DNA from: Desulfobacteraceae bacterium
Lineage (GTDB): Bacteria > Desulfobacterota > Desulfobacteria > Desulfobacterales > Desulfobacteraceae
Assembly (NCBI GenBank): GCA_024225895.1
Contig: JAAEMC010000645.1
Coordinates: 1-10,010 of the forward strand
Length of the DNA stretch: 10,010 nucleotides
Direction: 5' to 3'
Made by a program: the position numbers and the translations under genes. The notes beneath the pieces were generated by a model. The model had not been told where the DNA came from. It searched no databases and was given only the letters and a program-made list of their open reading frames with translations. Of this stretch, positions 1-6,717 are shown one piece after another. How positions within the stretch are numbered: the stretch's first letter is position 1; every line of letters starts with the position of its first letter.

Positions 1-68
1 CAAAGACTTTTGTTGCGTTTACCTTTAAATCGTAACTGCTTGAAATCATTAATGTGGAAAAGTAACAT
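1..68 (-). CDS. Possible 5' end of a gene running off the left edge
   Basis: On the minus strand an ATG at 68-66 opens a frame with no stop to the window edge (22 full codons, beginning MLLFHINDFKQLRFKGKRN). It starts 18 bases after the stop of the 161-residue exported-protein gene on the same strand, and an AGGG stretch lies about 8 bases before the ATG, so it could be the next gene of the same transcript. The fragment is basic and resembles nothing I recognise. An open frame this short could easily be chance, so this is only a possibility. Confidence 0.25.
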   Translation of the reverse strand, partial: MLLFHINDFKQLRFKGKRNKSL

Positions 69-86
69 GCTATTGCCCTGAAATGC

Positions 87-572
87 TTAGAGTTTTAATA
101 TCTCTTGAATGGCGTCTTCACTTAGCGGAATAACATAAGTAGAGGCTCTTCTTTGATCCTTAAGCAATAAGTAGCCTTCTTTATATAATTGCACCCTCTT
201 TTCATTGCGGTGACGAAGGAAAAATGTCTCTATTTTATTTGTATCATAGCCGTCATTTGAAAAAATCTCTTTTAAGGTTGTATTGTATTTGTCATCAAAA
301 AAATATGCTGTAAAAATGCCTTCGGGAAAATATGGTGCCTCTCCTTTTTGAGTAAAGATATACAAACTGCTGGAATGGTTGTTCCATCTTCGGTATCGAA
401 GCTCTTTTGGCAGGCTTGGATCCTTCACCGGGACAGCTTTTTCATGGTAGTACTGGTCGATGGAAATATAAGAATCAGTAGCATTCAAATTATTGCCGGT
501 CCAAAAAACAAACCCAAAGATAATGGTAAGCAACAAGATGAGTTTGATATGTTTTATTTTAACGGCAACCAT
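87..572 (-). CDS. Small exported or membrane-anchored protein of unknown function
   Basis: This 161-residue protein has a basic N-terminus (residues 1-10), a hydrophobic core at about 11-24 and a possible signal-peptidase site after Ala31, so it is probably exported or held by an N-terminal anchor. The rest is hydrophilic and aromatic-rich, with no cysteines or catalytic motif that I can identify. A charged stretch rich in Arg and Lys (RHRNEKR) lies in the second half. The ATG at 572 is the only sensible start because the signal sequence follows at once; the ribosome site before it is weak. It lies downstream of the LysR gene on the same strand, separated by 152 bases, and need not be co-transcribed with it. 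I do not recognise the family; a lineage-specific secreted protein is the most that can be said. Confidence 0.65.
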   Translation of the reverse strand: MVAVKIKHIKLILLLTIIFGFVFWTGNNLNATDSYISIDQYYHEKAVPVKDPSLPKELRYRRWNNHSSSLYIFTQKGEAPYFPEGIFTAYFFDDKYNTTLKEIFSNDGYDTNKIETFFLRHRNEKRVQLYKEGYLLLKDQRRASTYVIPLSEDAIQEILKL

Positions 573-724
573 AGGGTTCCAGTAATAGTTAAGGTCTGCT
601 TAAAAATAATATTTACTGATTATTATTGGTATCGGTAGAAGACATAATAACATTAATTAGTTTTTTTGTCTGATTTTTCTATTCATCTGCTGCTTTTCTC
701 CACTCTGCCCTCAATATTTCCGGG

Positions 725-1627
725 TTAATCTGCCAACTGCTTTGATCCCGGCACATTGACTTTATCCTTTGATAAAAAATAACTTTGACTTTGAAAAGAC
801 TTTCTAACATGGTTAGCTAGATGATCAACAAGGGGATTGTTCATATTTTTTGACCGGTGCAGGCGAATACACGCTTTTGGCAGCCCTGGCAGTTCATTAC
901 CGGCATGGGCAAGTCGCAGGTTGGTTCTTAGGACACTCATTCCGACAGGCGCCACAGCAAGCCCTGAATCAACAGCCGCTAAAATCCCAGAAATACTGGG
1001 ACTCATGTAAGCGATATGGTATGAAATTCCTGCCGTATCTAAAGCATCTGTCGCCCATTTCCGGTAAATGCAATTGTGATTATATACTGCTAAAGGAATA
1101 GAATGGTTTTGTTTTATCTCAAACCCAGGAGCGGCAATCCAGACCACAGGATCTTGATAAATAATTTCTCCATCTTTCTCTAATTGTGTGCAGACCGCCA
1201 AGTCAAGTTTATCTTGCAGAAGCAGATAAAAAAGCTGGTCACTGGAATAACAAAAGACATCCACACGGATATCTGGATAGTCCTTAGCAAAGCTTGTCAA
1301 AATTTTAGGGATAAACAAAGAAGCATAATCTTCAGGAGCCCCAAATCGAACTCTGCCCTTTAATTGTGACCGGCTGATCTCCCGAGCTGCAATCTTATGC
1401 GCATGAATTATTTTTTGTGCATGCTCCAATAAGATTTCACCTGTGGGGCTCAAACGAATTTGTTTGCCTTGAATATCAAACAGGGGACGGCCGACAGTTT
1501 CTGCCAGACGCTTCATCTGCATGCTGACGGCTGATTGGGTCCGGTGGATGCGGTTACCTGTAGCAGTAAAATTTCTTGTTTGAGCAACAATGACAAAGGT
1601 TTCAAGCAAATCAATTGCTAGTTGCAT
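725..1627 (-). CDS. LysR-type transcriptional regulator, LrhA/PecT-like
   Basis: This 300-residue protein has the usual LysR-family length and layout. A winged helix-turn-helix occupies about residues 4-63, with the recognition segment TQSAVSMQMKRLAETVG at 30-46 and the family's LSPTGE wing at 59-64. A linker helix and a substrate-binding-like effector domain (about 90-290) follow. Effector-domain signatures such as GAPEDYASLFIPKIL, the DLAVCTQ strand and the later SPSISGILAAVDSGLAVAPV segment resemble the LrhA/PecT branch. The protein should bind DNA as a tetramer and respond to a small ligand that cannot be named from sequence. The gene is divergent from the AhpD-like gene across 118 bases containing palindromes, so it probably controls that gene and itself. 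The start at 1627 is supported by the correct N-terminus of the DNA-binding domain; its ribosome site (GGTGA) is modest. Confidence 0.93.
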   Translation of the reverse strand: MQLAIDLLETFVIVAQTRNFTATGNRIHRTQSAVSMQMKRLAETVGRPLFDIQGKQIRLSPTGEILLEHAQKIIHAHKIAAREISRSQLKGRVRFGAPEDYASLFIPKILTSFAKDYPDIRVDVFCYSSDQLFYLLLQDKLDLAVCTQLEKDGEIIYQDPVVWIAAPGFEIKQNHSIPLAVYNHNCIYRKWATDALDTAGISYHIAYMSPSISGILAAVDSGLAVAPVGMSVLRTNLRLAHAGNELPGLPKACIRLHRSKNMNNPLVDHLANHVRKSFQSQSYFLSKDKVNVPGSKQLAD

Positions 1628-1654
1628 AGAATCACCATCAATTTTATTTATCTA

Positions 1655-1692
1655 TTTGATCAAAATAATTAGTTTTTCAATAATAATTATTT
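1655..1692. promoter_or_regulatory. Palindromes in the divergent LysR/AhpD-like intergenic region (probable operator)
   Basis: Two symmetric elements lie between the divergent genes. TTTGATCAAA (1655-1664) is a perfect 10-base palindrome. AAATAATTA (1663-1671) and TAATTATTT (1684-1692) form a perfect 9-base inverted repeat with a 12-base spacer. LysR-family regulators bind AT-rich interrupted palindromes (T-N11-A type) in such divergent spacers. A TATAGT at 1692-1697 could serve as a -10 box for the AhpD-like gene, with only a poor -35 (TTAGTT, 1669-1674) overlapping the operator, as expected for an activator-dependent promoter. The assignment is inferred from position and symmetry; AT-rich DNA makes some palindromes likely by chance. 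Confidence 0.5.
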
Positions 1693-1745
1693 ATAGTATT
1701 TTTAATCTCAAATCAAACCCTAATCAAAGGAAAGGAGAAAATACC

Positions 1746-2102
1746 ATGGAAAACCAGGAAAAATTACACCAGGAAATTGCGGTACTTTGGGATACTTATA
1801 AAACATGTATGCCCGATGTAGGACATGCCTATGATGAACTGCCTGCTGAAGTTTATAAAGACGGGGTTCTGAAAGGTAAAACAAAACGATTAATGGCTGT
1901 CGCAGGTGCCTTGATCCATGGATGCAGAGCCTGCATCCTTTTCCAGACACAAAATGCCCTGGATGCCGGGGCCACTGCCGAACAAATACTTGAGACCTGC
2001 GCAGTTGCTATTTCTTTGGGCGGCACCATGGCTGCCGGTGAAACAACACGTGTGGTTAAATTTTTAGATGAGAAAGGGTTATTATCTCAGTTTAAAGAAT
2101 AA
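1746..2102 (+). CDS. AhpD-like / carboxymuconolactone decarboxylase-family protein with a CxxC motif
   Basis: This 118-residue all-helical protein matches the CMD/AhpD fold in length and motifs: KTKRLMAVAGALIHGC, then the redox pair C60-R-A-C63, then an Ala/Gly-rich helix (ALDAGAT) and a GGTMAAGETTR segment. Members are usually small oligomeric cytoplasmic thiol-disulfide or peroxidase-type proteins, or decarboxylases. The residues that serve as proton relay in Mycobacterium AhpD (Glu 12 before the first Cys, His 4 after the second) are Arg48 and Gln67 here, so classical AhpD peroxidase chemistry is doubtful while dithiol redox chemistry stays possible. The ATG at 1746 is chosen because a strong site (AAAGGAGA, about 1730-1737) precedes it; the same frame is open further upstream but that part lies in the promoter region. 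It is divergent from a LysR regulator, its likely controller. The natural substrate is unknown. Confidence 0.88.
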   Translation: MENQEKLHQEIAVLWDTYKTCMPDVGHAYDELPAEVYKDGVLKGKTKRLMAVAGALIHGCRACILFQTQNALDAGATAEQILETCAVAISLGGTMAAGETTRVVKFLDEKGLLSQFKE

Positions 2103-2146
2103 GGATTAGGCCGATAATTTCATAAAATTATTAGACATCGCGAAAA

Positions 2147-2219
2147 AGTCCTTTAAACCAAACCGGGATCGGTTGCCTAAATTAAAACCAAGCAGACGAT
2201 CCCGGATTATTTTTGGACT
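2147..2219. terminator. Bidirectional terminator-like inverted repeat between convergent genes
   Basis: CCGGGATCG (2163-2171) is perfectly complementary to CGATCCCGG (2197-2205), followed on the plus strand by ATTATTTTT (2206-2214). Outer bases AGTCC (2147-2151) and GGACT (2215-2219) can pair as well, giving a longer interrupted stem. The element sits between the AhpD-like gene (stop at 2102) and the end of the convergent FadL gene (2221), where a terminator serving both directions is expected. The 25-base loop is long for a textbook intrinsic terminator, so strength is uncertain. Confidence 0.6.
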
Positions 2220-2220
2220 G

Positions 2221-3549
2221 TTAAAAAAACTTATATTCAAACCCGATAGTAAAATTATATGCGATTTTGTCATACTCCACTTGAGAAATGGTCGCAGTTG
2301 CATCTGCCGAATCTGCCGCATAAAAATTTCCCATTAACCCAAGGGAAAGCAGGAACTTTTCATTGAATTTGTATTGGGTGCCGATTCCGACAGTGTGGCA
2401 GTCGAGAGGCGGGCTCATTTTTTCAATAATTCCGAAATCATTTGGATCGATGCCGATATCCGTATACATATACCCTAAACTGGCATCCCATTTATCAGTA
2501 AATGCATACTGGGCAGCAATGGACAGATCCCAGGAGTTATCATCGGTTTTTTCATTTTGAACCGCACCCCAATCCGCATCTGTTTCAAAATATACGGTAT
2601 ATGAGGGACTGATGGTCAATTCAGGTGTGACCTGCCATTCTATTCCACAAGCAAATACAGCAGGAAGATCCCTTGCATAACTTTGGCCGTTTACCCTGTC
2701 ATTCATCCATAAAATGTTTTCTCCTATTGTACCCCTGCTTGCCGCATCCACTGTGGTATCCCAGTCGAGCTTGACCTTGGTTTCATACCGAAAACCGATA
2801 TTTATGGTGTTGTTGGGCTTAATATTAAGACCGAATACCCCGCCCCATCCGTCAGCCTCCTGATCATACTTACCCAGAACATACGTATCATTATAAGTGC
2901 CGTGGATATCCACTTCTTTATCCGTGATCACATATCTTAAACCCGCTGCAACAGAAAATATCTCATTGAATTTATATGCAAGACCAGCTGTAAAACCATA
3001 ATCATAGCTTTCAACCCCCGCAAACTCATTGGAAAGAGCTCCGCCGGGCATAAGGAATTCATTATTGGGGCGTGTGGTACCGGTTGACGCTTCATACATG
3101 CTGTAGCCGGTAGGGGTGAACGCACCTACGGATGCGGCATTGGAAATCCCCCTGGTAATGGAGTTACCGTTGTCATATTCAACCGTTCCTCCGCCGCCAA
3201 CTATGGTAAAAGAACCAAATGCAGCCCATTTATCTCGCTTATAAACGCCAAAGAGGGCTGGGACTATCGCTTCTCCCTCTGCCTCATGTTCCTGACCATC
3301 ATAATTGTGGTCGTAATCAAACATTATAAACTGGACATCAGCCTTTGCAGTAAATCCATTTTCCATGTGCATGATTCCGGCCGGGTTATATGCCACTGCG
3401 TCTGCCCCTTTTGTTTCTGCATTCCTGCTGGCACTGCCTATATAATCGGCACTGTAGTTTTGTTTATTGTCCACGCCCCCGGCCATGGCCAGGGATGAAA
3501 CACAGGTGATCAATAGGCTTACAGATAAAACCATCAAGACTTTTTTCAT
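2221..3549 (-). CDS. FadL/OmpP1/TodX-family outer-membrane hydrophobic-substrate channel
   Basis: This 442-residue protein begins with a classic signal peptide (MKKVLMVLSVSLLITCV...) and a likely signal-peptidase I site after AMA (residue 23). The mature part carries the NPAG motif (55-58) typical of the FadL family, near the N-terminal hatch, followed by alternating aromatic/polar strands and a C-terminal phenylalanine (YNFTIGFEYKFF) suited to recognition by the BAM assembly machinery. FadL-type barrels let long-chain fatty acids or other hydrophobic compounds cross the outer membrane; the substrate here cannot be told. The start at 3549 is chosen because AAGGAGAG precedes it by about six bases and the signal peptide begins there; the open frame upstream to 3696 has no such support. 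The gene is divergent from the secretin operon and separated by a terminator from its convergent neighbour. Confidence 0.93.
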   Translation of the reverse strand: MKKVLMVLSVSLLITCVSSLAMAGGVDNKQNYSADYIGSASRNAETKGADAVAYNPAGIMHMENGFTAKADVQFIMFDYDHNYDGQEHEAEGEAIVPALFGVYKRDKWAAFGSFTIVGGGGTVEYDNGNSITRGISNAASVGAFTPTGYSMYEASTGTTRPNNEFLMPGGALSNEFAGVESYDYGFTAGLAYKFNEIFSVAAGLRYVITDKEVDIHGTYNDTYVLGKYDQEADGWGGVFGLNIKPNNTINIGFRYETKVKLDWDTTVDAASRGTIGENILWMNDRVNGQSYARDLPAVFACGIEWQVTPELTISPSYTVYFETDADWGAVQNEKTDDNSWDLSIAAQYAFTDKWDASLGYMYTDIGIDPNDFGIIEKMSPPLDCHTVGIGTQYKFNEKFLLSLGLMGNFYAADSADATATISQVEYDKIAYNFTIGFEYKFF

Positions 3550-3740
3550 TTTTCTCTCCTTTTTAGGTTCAAAGAAAATACTGCTTATGATTAACCGTTT
3601 TGGAATCCAAAACGAATTATCTGCTGATTCACCTGGTTCGGGCTCTCTTTCTTTTAAAAAGCCAAGCCTGGAAAAGGATATCCATGCCTTACTCAAAAAC
3701 AGCTATATAAAAAACTGGCTGGATATATAGTGATATTTAT

Positions 3741-3787
3741 TGTAAACGCCTGTAAATGTCTGTTGACATATTGTAAAAAATTGTAAA
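3741..3787 (+). repeat. Helically phased TGTAAA direct-repeat array (probable operator)
   Basis: Exact TGTAAA hexamers start at 3741, 3751, 3772 and 3782. A related hexamer, TGTTGA, starts at 3761 in the remaining slot. Spacing is therefore 10, 10, 11 and 10 bases, about one helical turn each, so all copies face the same side of the DNA. A palindrome ATGTC-TGTT-GACAT (3756-3769) is at the centre. OmpR/PhoB-family response regulators are known to bind tandem direct repeats at 10-11 bp spacing, so binding by a regulator of that kind is a reasonable inference. The array lies about 190-200 bases from both flanking starts and could control either or both transcripts. A perfect TTGACA (3763-3768) lies inside it but has no good -10 partner. 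Confidence 0.6.
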
Positions 3788-3947
3788 TCTCATTTTATTT
3801 ATGCAAACATTGTTCTTGATAAAACTCATAGTTTTTTACTCGGACATGCCGCCCAATCACCTCAAATTATTGCTTTCCATAAAAAAAATAAAAAAAATTA
3901 AGATAGTGACTTGTCAGGTTCAAGGTTTCCGCGGTAAAATTTTGATA

Positions 3948-3956
3948 TGGTATAAT
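3948..3956 (+). promoter_or_regulatory. Extended -10 promoter for the secretin operon
   Basis: TGGTATAAT contains a perfect TATAAT (3951-3956) and the TGN extension typical of extended -10 promoters. The -35 position (about 3928-3933, TCCGCG) is poor, which extended -10 promoters tolerate, especially with an activator. Transcription would start near 3963, giving a leader of about 20 bases before the ATG at 3983, with only a weak ribosome site (AAGGCGA). Confidence 0.6.
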
Positions 3957-3982
3957 ACATACAAAACCAAAAAGGCGAAAAT

Positions 3983-5689
3983 ATGAATCTATTTAAATAT
4001 GTAACAATCCTGTTCCTGCTGCCATTGATCACTTCCTGCATTGCCCTGGACGGATCTGACCTTTTCAGCAAACAGGAAAAAGAGGTTAAAAGAATTGAAA
4101 ACGAAATTGCCCAAACAAAGGAGAATACACAAAAAGGAAAAGAAAATGTCTGGTTCCATGATGCCAGTTTCGGCAGCGTCAAAGTAGTTGACAAAAAAAG
4201 GGCAAACCGGAATGCGCCCTGGCTGCAAAGAACAATCACCTTAAAAGTAATTGAGCCGGTTTCTGCCAAGCAAATTGTCAACATGCTCCGGGGTAAAAAT
4301 TTAAATATGACATCCTCTTTGCCCCTGGACAGCTACATGTATTCCGGGTTTGGCGTGACAGATGTTCCCATTGAAACGGCTGTTCAAATTTTGTTTGGGT
4401 CCATGGGCCTTGATTATGAGATTGATTATGACAACAAGGCCATCAGTGTTTTACCCATGAAATGGAAAACCTATTATGTCAATGTGGGCAACCGTACCGC
4501 AAGCTATTCCACCGGAACCGGCGGCTCGGATTCTGGCTCAAGCTCTTCATCTTCCAGTTCAAGCAGTTCAGATTCCTCTGATTCAGAGTCAGGAACTTCA
4601 GTGGACACAGACACATTGGATACCGGCGAAACATTCAGTATCCAGGCGAAAAATGAGTTTTGGAAAAGCTTGAACGACTCTGTTACACAACGGCTCAAGA
4701 TTCTAGTGCCGCAATCCCAGGTGATTGGCGATGATTCTGATGGTGCCGGCACAGAACTGTACCAGGAGGTTACTATCGGCAAGTTTGCCTTAAACCCTGA
4801 GATCGGCTCCATCCAGATCCAGGCCCCGCGACATGTTCAAAAAGAAATGAAAGCCTACATCAACCGGGTTAACAATATGTACAACGCCCAGATCAAATTC
4901 ACAGGCAAGCTTTTTGCCATGACCCTGGATGATAATGAGACACGGGGATTTGACATCAATATATTCAAGGAAATTGCCGAACTGAACGGGTATAATTTTT
5001 TGTTTCAGAACAATGCATTGGGAGGGGTTACCATTTCTCCGAATGGGAATATTACGCTGGGCAATCCCACTGCCGGCAACAACGGTCTGTTTGGTGTTTC
5101 CAAACCCCAGTCATTTGAAATGTTCCATGCATTTTTATCCGAGCTTTCCAATGTGGCGGTTCTTCAGGAGCCCGTGCTTTCTACATCCAGTGGTATACCG
5201 GCAAAGTTTCAAAAATTTGAAACCAAATATTATAATACATATTCTCAAACATCCTCGTCAGGAGACTCAGGCGTGGCCGTTGCCACTTCCAATGAGCTTG
5301 TTCCGGTCCAGTTCGGCACCATTCTTTCCATCAATCCTTACCTGGACATAGACAAAGGCATGGTCAGGGCTCAGATTTCATGGGAACAAAGCCTGCAATC
5401 CGGCGTTCAAACCATTAACCAGGTTATCAGTGAAACTGATGGCTCATCCAGGGATATTCCCATTGAAATACCCAATGTCACCGAGGCCACCTACTCAGGT
5501 GAAGCTCTTTTGAAAGACGGTGATATGATAATTATCGGCGGCCAGAAAGAAACCTTCTCCCGCCTGGATGATTCTGGTACCACAGGCTTGAAAGATAGTT
5601 TTTTAAGCCCCTTTGTCTCCAAGAAAAAATACACCAATCAGGACGTGGTTTACTATTTTGCCCTGCATATGCAGGTTGTAAAGATATAA
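3983..5689 (+). CDS. Lipoprotein secretin, R64 PilN / BfpB-like (type IVb pilus-type outer-membrane channel)
   Basis: This 568-residue protein begins with a lipoprotein signal (lipobox ITS-C, Cys19), so it should be lipid-anchored in the outer membrane. After a charged helix (about 30-50) comes an N0/STN-like domain (about 86-160), then a polyserine/Asp linker (about 180-216), an N1-like domain (about 262-325; QIQAPRHVQKEMKAYINRVNN) and the secretin barrel domain (about 330-565). Barrel signatures include EPVLSTSSGIPAKFQ (396-410), VQFGTILSINPYLDID (442-457) and ALLKDGDMIIIGGQKE (508-523). Secretins form large ring channels through which pili or secreted proteins pass. The lipobox and domain order fit the PilN/BfpB branch better than PilQ or GspD. 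It is the first gene of the operon, and its stop overlaps the ribosome site of the next gene. The exact branch needs a profile search. Confidence 0.88.
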   Translation: MNLFKYVTILFLLPLITSCIALDGSDLFSKQEKEVKRIENEIAQTKENTQKGKENVWFHDASFGSVKVVDKKRANRNAPWLQRTITLKVIEPVSAKQIVNMLRGKNLNMTSSLPLDSYMYSGFGVTDVPIETAVQILFGSMGLDYEIDYDNKAISVLPMKWKTYYVNVGNRTASYSTGTGGSDSGSSSSSSSSSSSDSSDSESGTSVDTDTLDTGETFSIQAKNEFWKSLNDSVTQRLKILVPQSQVIGDDSDGAGTELYQEVTIGKFALNPEIGSIQIQAPRHVQKEMKAYINRVNNMYNAQIKFTGKLFAMTLDDNETRGFDINIFKEIAELNGYNFLFQNNALGGVTISPNGNITLGNPTAGNNGLFGVSKPQSFEMFHAFLSELSNVAVLQEPVLSTSSGIPAKFQKFETKYYNTYSQTSSSGDSGVAVATSNELVPVQFGTILSINPYLDIDKGMVRAQISWEQSLQSGVQTINQVISETDGSSRDIPIEIPNVTEATYSGEALLKDGDMIIIGGQKETFSRLDDSGTTGLKDSFLSPFVSKKKYTNQDVVYYFALHMQVVKI

Positions 5690-5700
5690 AGGACAGCTTG

Positions 5701-6690
5701 ATGAACCTGAACTCACAAAAAGGTTTTACCCTGCTCGAAATATTGATTGCCGTAGTGGTCCTGGGCATCGTTACCACCATGCTGGCTCCAACCATCAAGT
5801 TTATCCTCATGGCCAAAAAAAATGCCTATATTGAAAAGGAAAAGGTCAACAACAATCTGGTTGCAGCAGGCCTTTTAAATTTTGTGATCGAAGAAAGTGA
5901 TGATGGGACCTTGCCATCTGTTTATACAGGAGAAAGCTATAGTGCCGCCGCCTGTGATCCATCCGATACCGATGTTTTGGACCAGATCAGCAAAATGGGT
6001 ATTAGTGAAGACCACATCAACAATGACGGTACCATCTCCCAGCGTGAGAGGGTGTATAAAATTACGGATGAAACCCAGACCGCACCCCTATACGGTTCTG
6101 TCGGACCTGAAGTGAATCTGGATTATCAAATAGGGGTTCTTTATATGTCTGAATGCCCAAGAACAGATGCCTCCTGCGATCCTGAAGTCGAAACAGGGGA
6201 TGACAGAAATGATAATTTTGGGGCAACCACTGTTCGCTTCAGCACGGAAGCGACCCAAAGAAAGCGAATGCAGCAGACCGTGGCCATGTTGAACACCCTT
6301 CAAGAACATTTTGTCGATTATTTTCGGTCCATGCAACAGGCAGCCGCTGCCGGATCAACCGTCAATTATTATCCGGATCCGGCATCCCTGGGAGGTTCCG
6401 GATTAACTGCGGCCAATCCGTTTTCCAATGAAGGATGTCATCATGATTGGCTATCTTTAACCTTTGAATATACTAACGGAACGATCCCTGAGATTGTCGG
6501 TCTTTCTGCCGATATAGTGGGGCAAACTCCCTGGGGGGGAGATATTGAGTATTGCCGGGATTATGAGCCGGATGCCGTGGATGCTTCCAATGCCGACATC
6601 GCCCCCCACTATGCTGCCTTTCGTTTTCATGAAGATATTACCGACGGGAATGCACCGGATGGTACCAGCGATATAGTTATTGGATTTTAA
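5701..6690 (+). CDS. Long type IV prepilin-like protein (pilin or minor pseudopilin)
   Basis: This 329-residue protein has a class III prepilin signal: a short basic leader (MNLNSQKG), cleavage between Gly8 and Phe9, Glu at mature position 5 (residue 13), then a hydrophobic helix (about 9-37). It is processed by a prepilin peptidase and would enter the inner membrane before assembly into a filament. The soluble part is unusually long for a pilin-like protein and has five cysteines (85, 152, 159, 246, 285), allowing disulfides. PWGG (277-280) followed by EYC resembles the DPWG-type segment near the C-terminus of pseudopilins. The ATG at 5701 is preferred: AAAGGA precedes it by seven bases, whereas the TTG at 5698 would be too close. 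It is separated by 11 bases from the secretin. A large minor or tip subunit is plausible; the major pilin cannot be excluded. Confidence 0.85.
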   Translation: MNLNSQKGFTLLEILIAVVVLGIVTTMLAPTIKFILMAKKNAYIEKEKVNNNLVAAGLLNFVIEESDDGTLPSVYTGESYSAAACDPSDTDVLDQISKMGISEDHINNDGTISQRERVYKITDETQTAPLYGSVGPEVNLDYQIGVLYMSECPRTDASCDPEVETGDDRNDNFGATTVRFSTEATQRKRMQQTVAMLNTLQEHFVDYFRSMQQAAAAGSTVNYYPDPASLGGSGLTAANPFSNEGCHHDWLSLTFEYTNGTIPEIVGLSADIVGQTPWGGDIEYCRDYEPDAVDASNADIAPHYAAFRFHEDITDGNAPDGTSDIVIGF

Positions 6691-6717
6691 TTAATATAAT
6701 AAAGGAGTTGAAACAAC

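Larger units (their letters stand above)
3550..3982. other. Divergent intergenic region between the FadL gene and the secretin operon
   Basis: No convincing gene lies in these 433 bases. The FadL ribosome site is at the left edge (plus-strand CTCTCCTT, 3554-3561). The middle holds the TGTAAA hexamer array (3741-3787). To the right is an A-rich tract around 3881-3900, which could bend DNA or act as an UP-like element, and then an extended -10 box at 3948-3956. The region must hold the promoters for both flanking transcripts; only the rightward one is clear to the eye. Confidence 0.7.

Noticed and set aside
348..638. Plus-strand open frame opposite the exported-protein gene
   Set aside because: It is antisense to a frame with a clear signal sequence and has no ribosome site or recognisable protein features.
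1590..1745. N-terminal extension of the AhpD-like gene
   Set aside because: The frame is open, but the segment covers the divergent promoter region and part of the LysR gene; a strong ribosome site and the family's normal N-terminus point to the ATG at 1746.
3550..3696. N-terminal extension of the FadL-like gene
   Set aside because: It would bury the signal peptide 49 residues inside the protein; the ATG at 3549 has an AAGGAGAG site and begins the signal peptide.
3741..3787. TGTAAA array as a CRISPR-like or mobile-element repeat
   Set aside because: Units are only 6 bases with 4-5 base spacers, and there are no nearby cas or transposase genes; an operator explains it better.
3763..3791. TTGACA as a rightward sigma-70 -35 box
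   Set aside because: No acceptable -10 box lies 16-18 bases downstream, and it is part of the hexamer array; the extended -10 at 3948-3956 is a better promoter.
3801..3986. Small plus-strand frame before the secretin gene
   Set aside because: No ribosome site, poly-lysine from an A-rich tract, and it covers the promoter and start of the secretin gene.
3898..4284. Minus-strand frame covering the start of the secretin gene
   Set aside because: It overlaps the lipoprotein signal of a clear secretin and the operon promoter; a shadow frame.
4504..4812. Minus-strand frame opposite the polyserine tract, rich in Glu/Ser/Pro
   Set aside because: Its composition is just the mirror of the low-complexity serine codons in the secretin gene.
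5698..5700. TTG start for the long prepilin
   Set aside because: It is only four bases from the ribosome site and adds a single residue; the ATG directly after it is better spaced.
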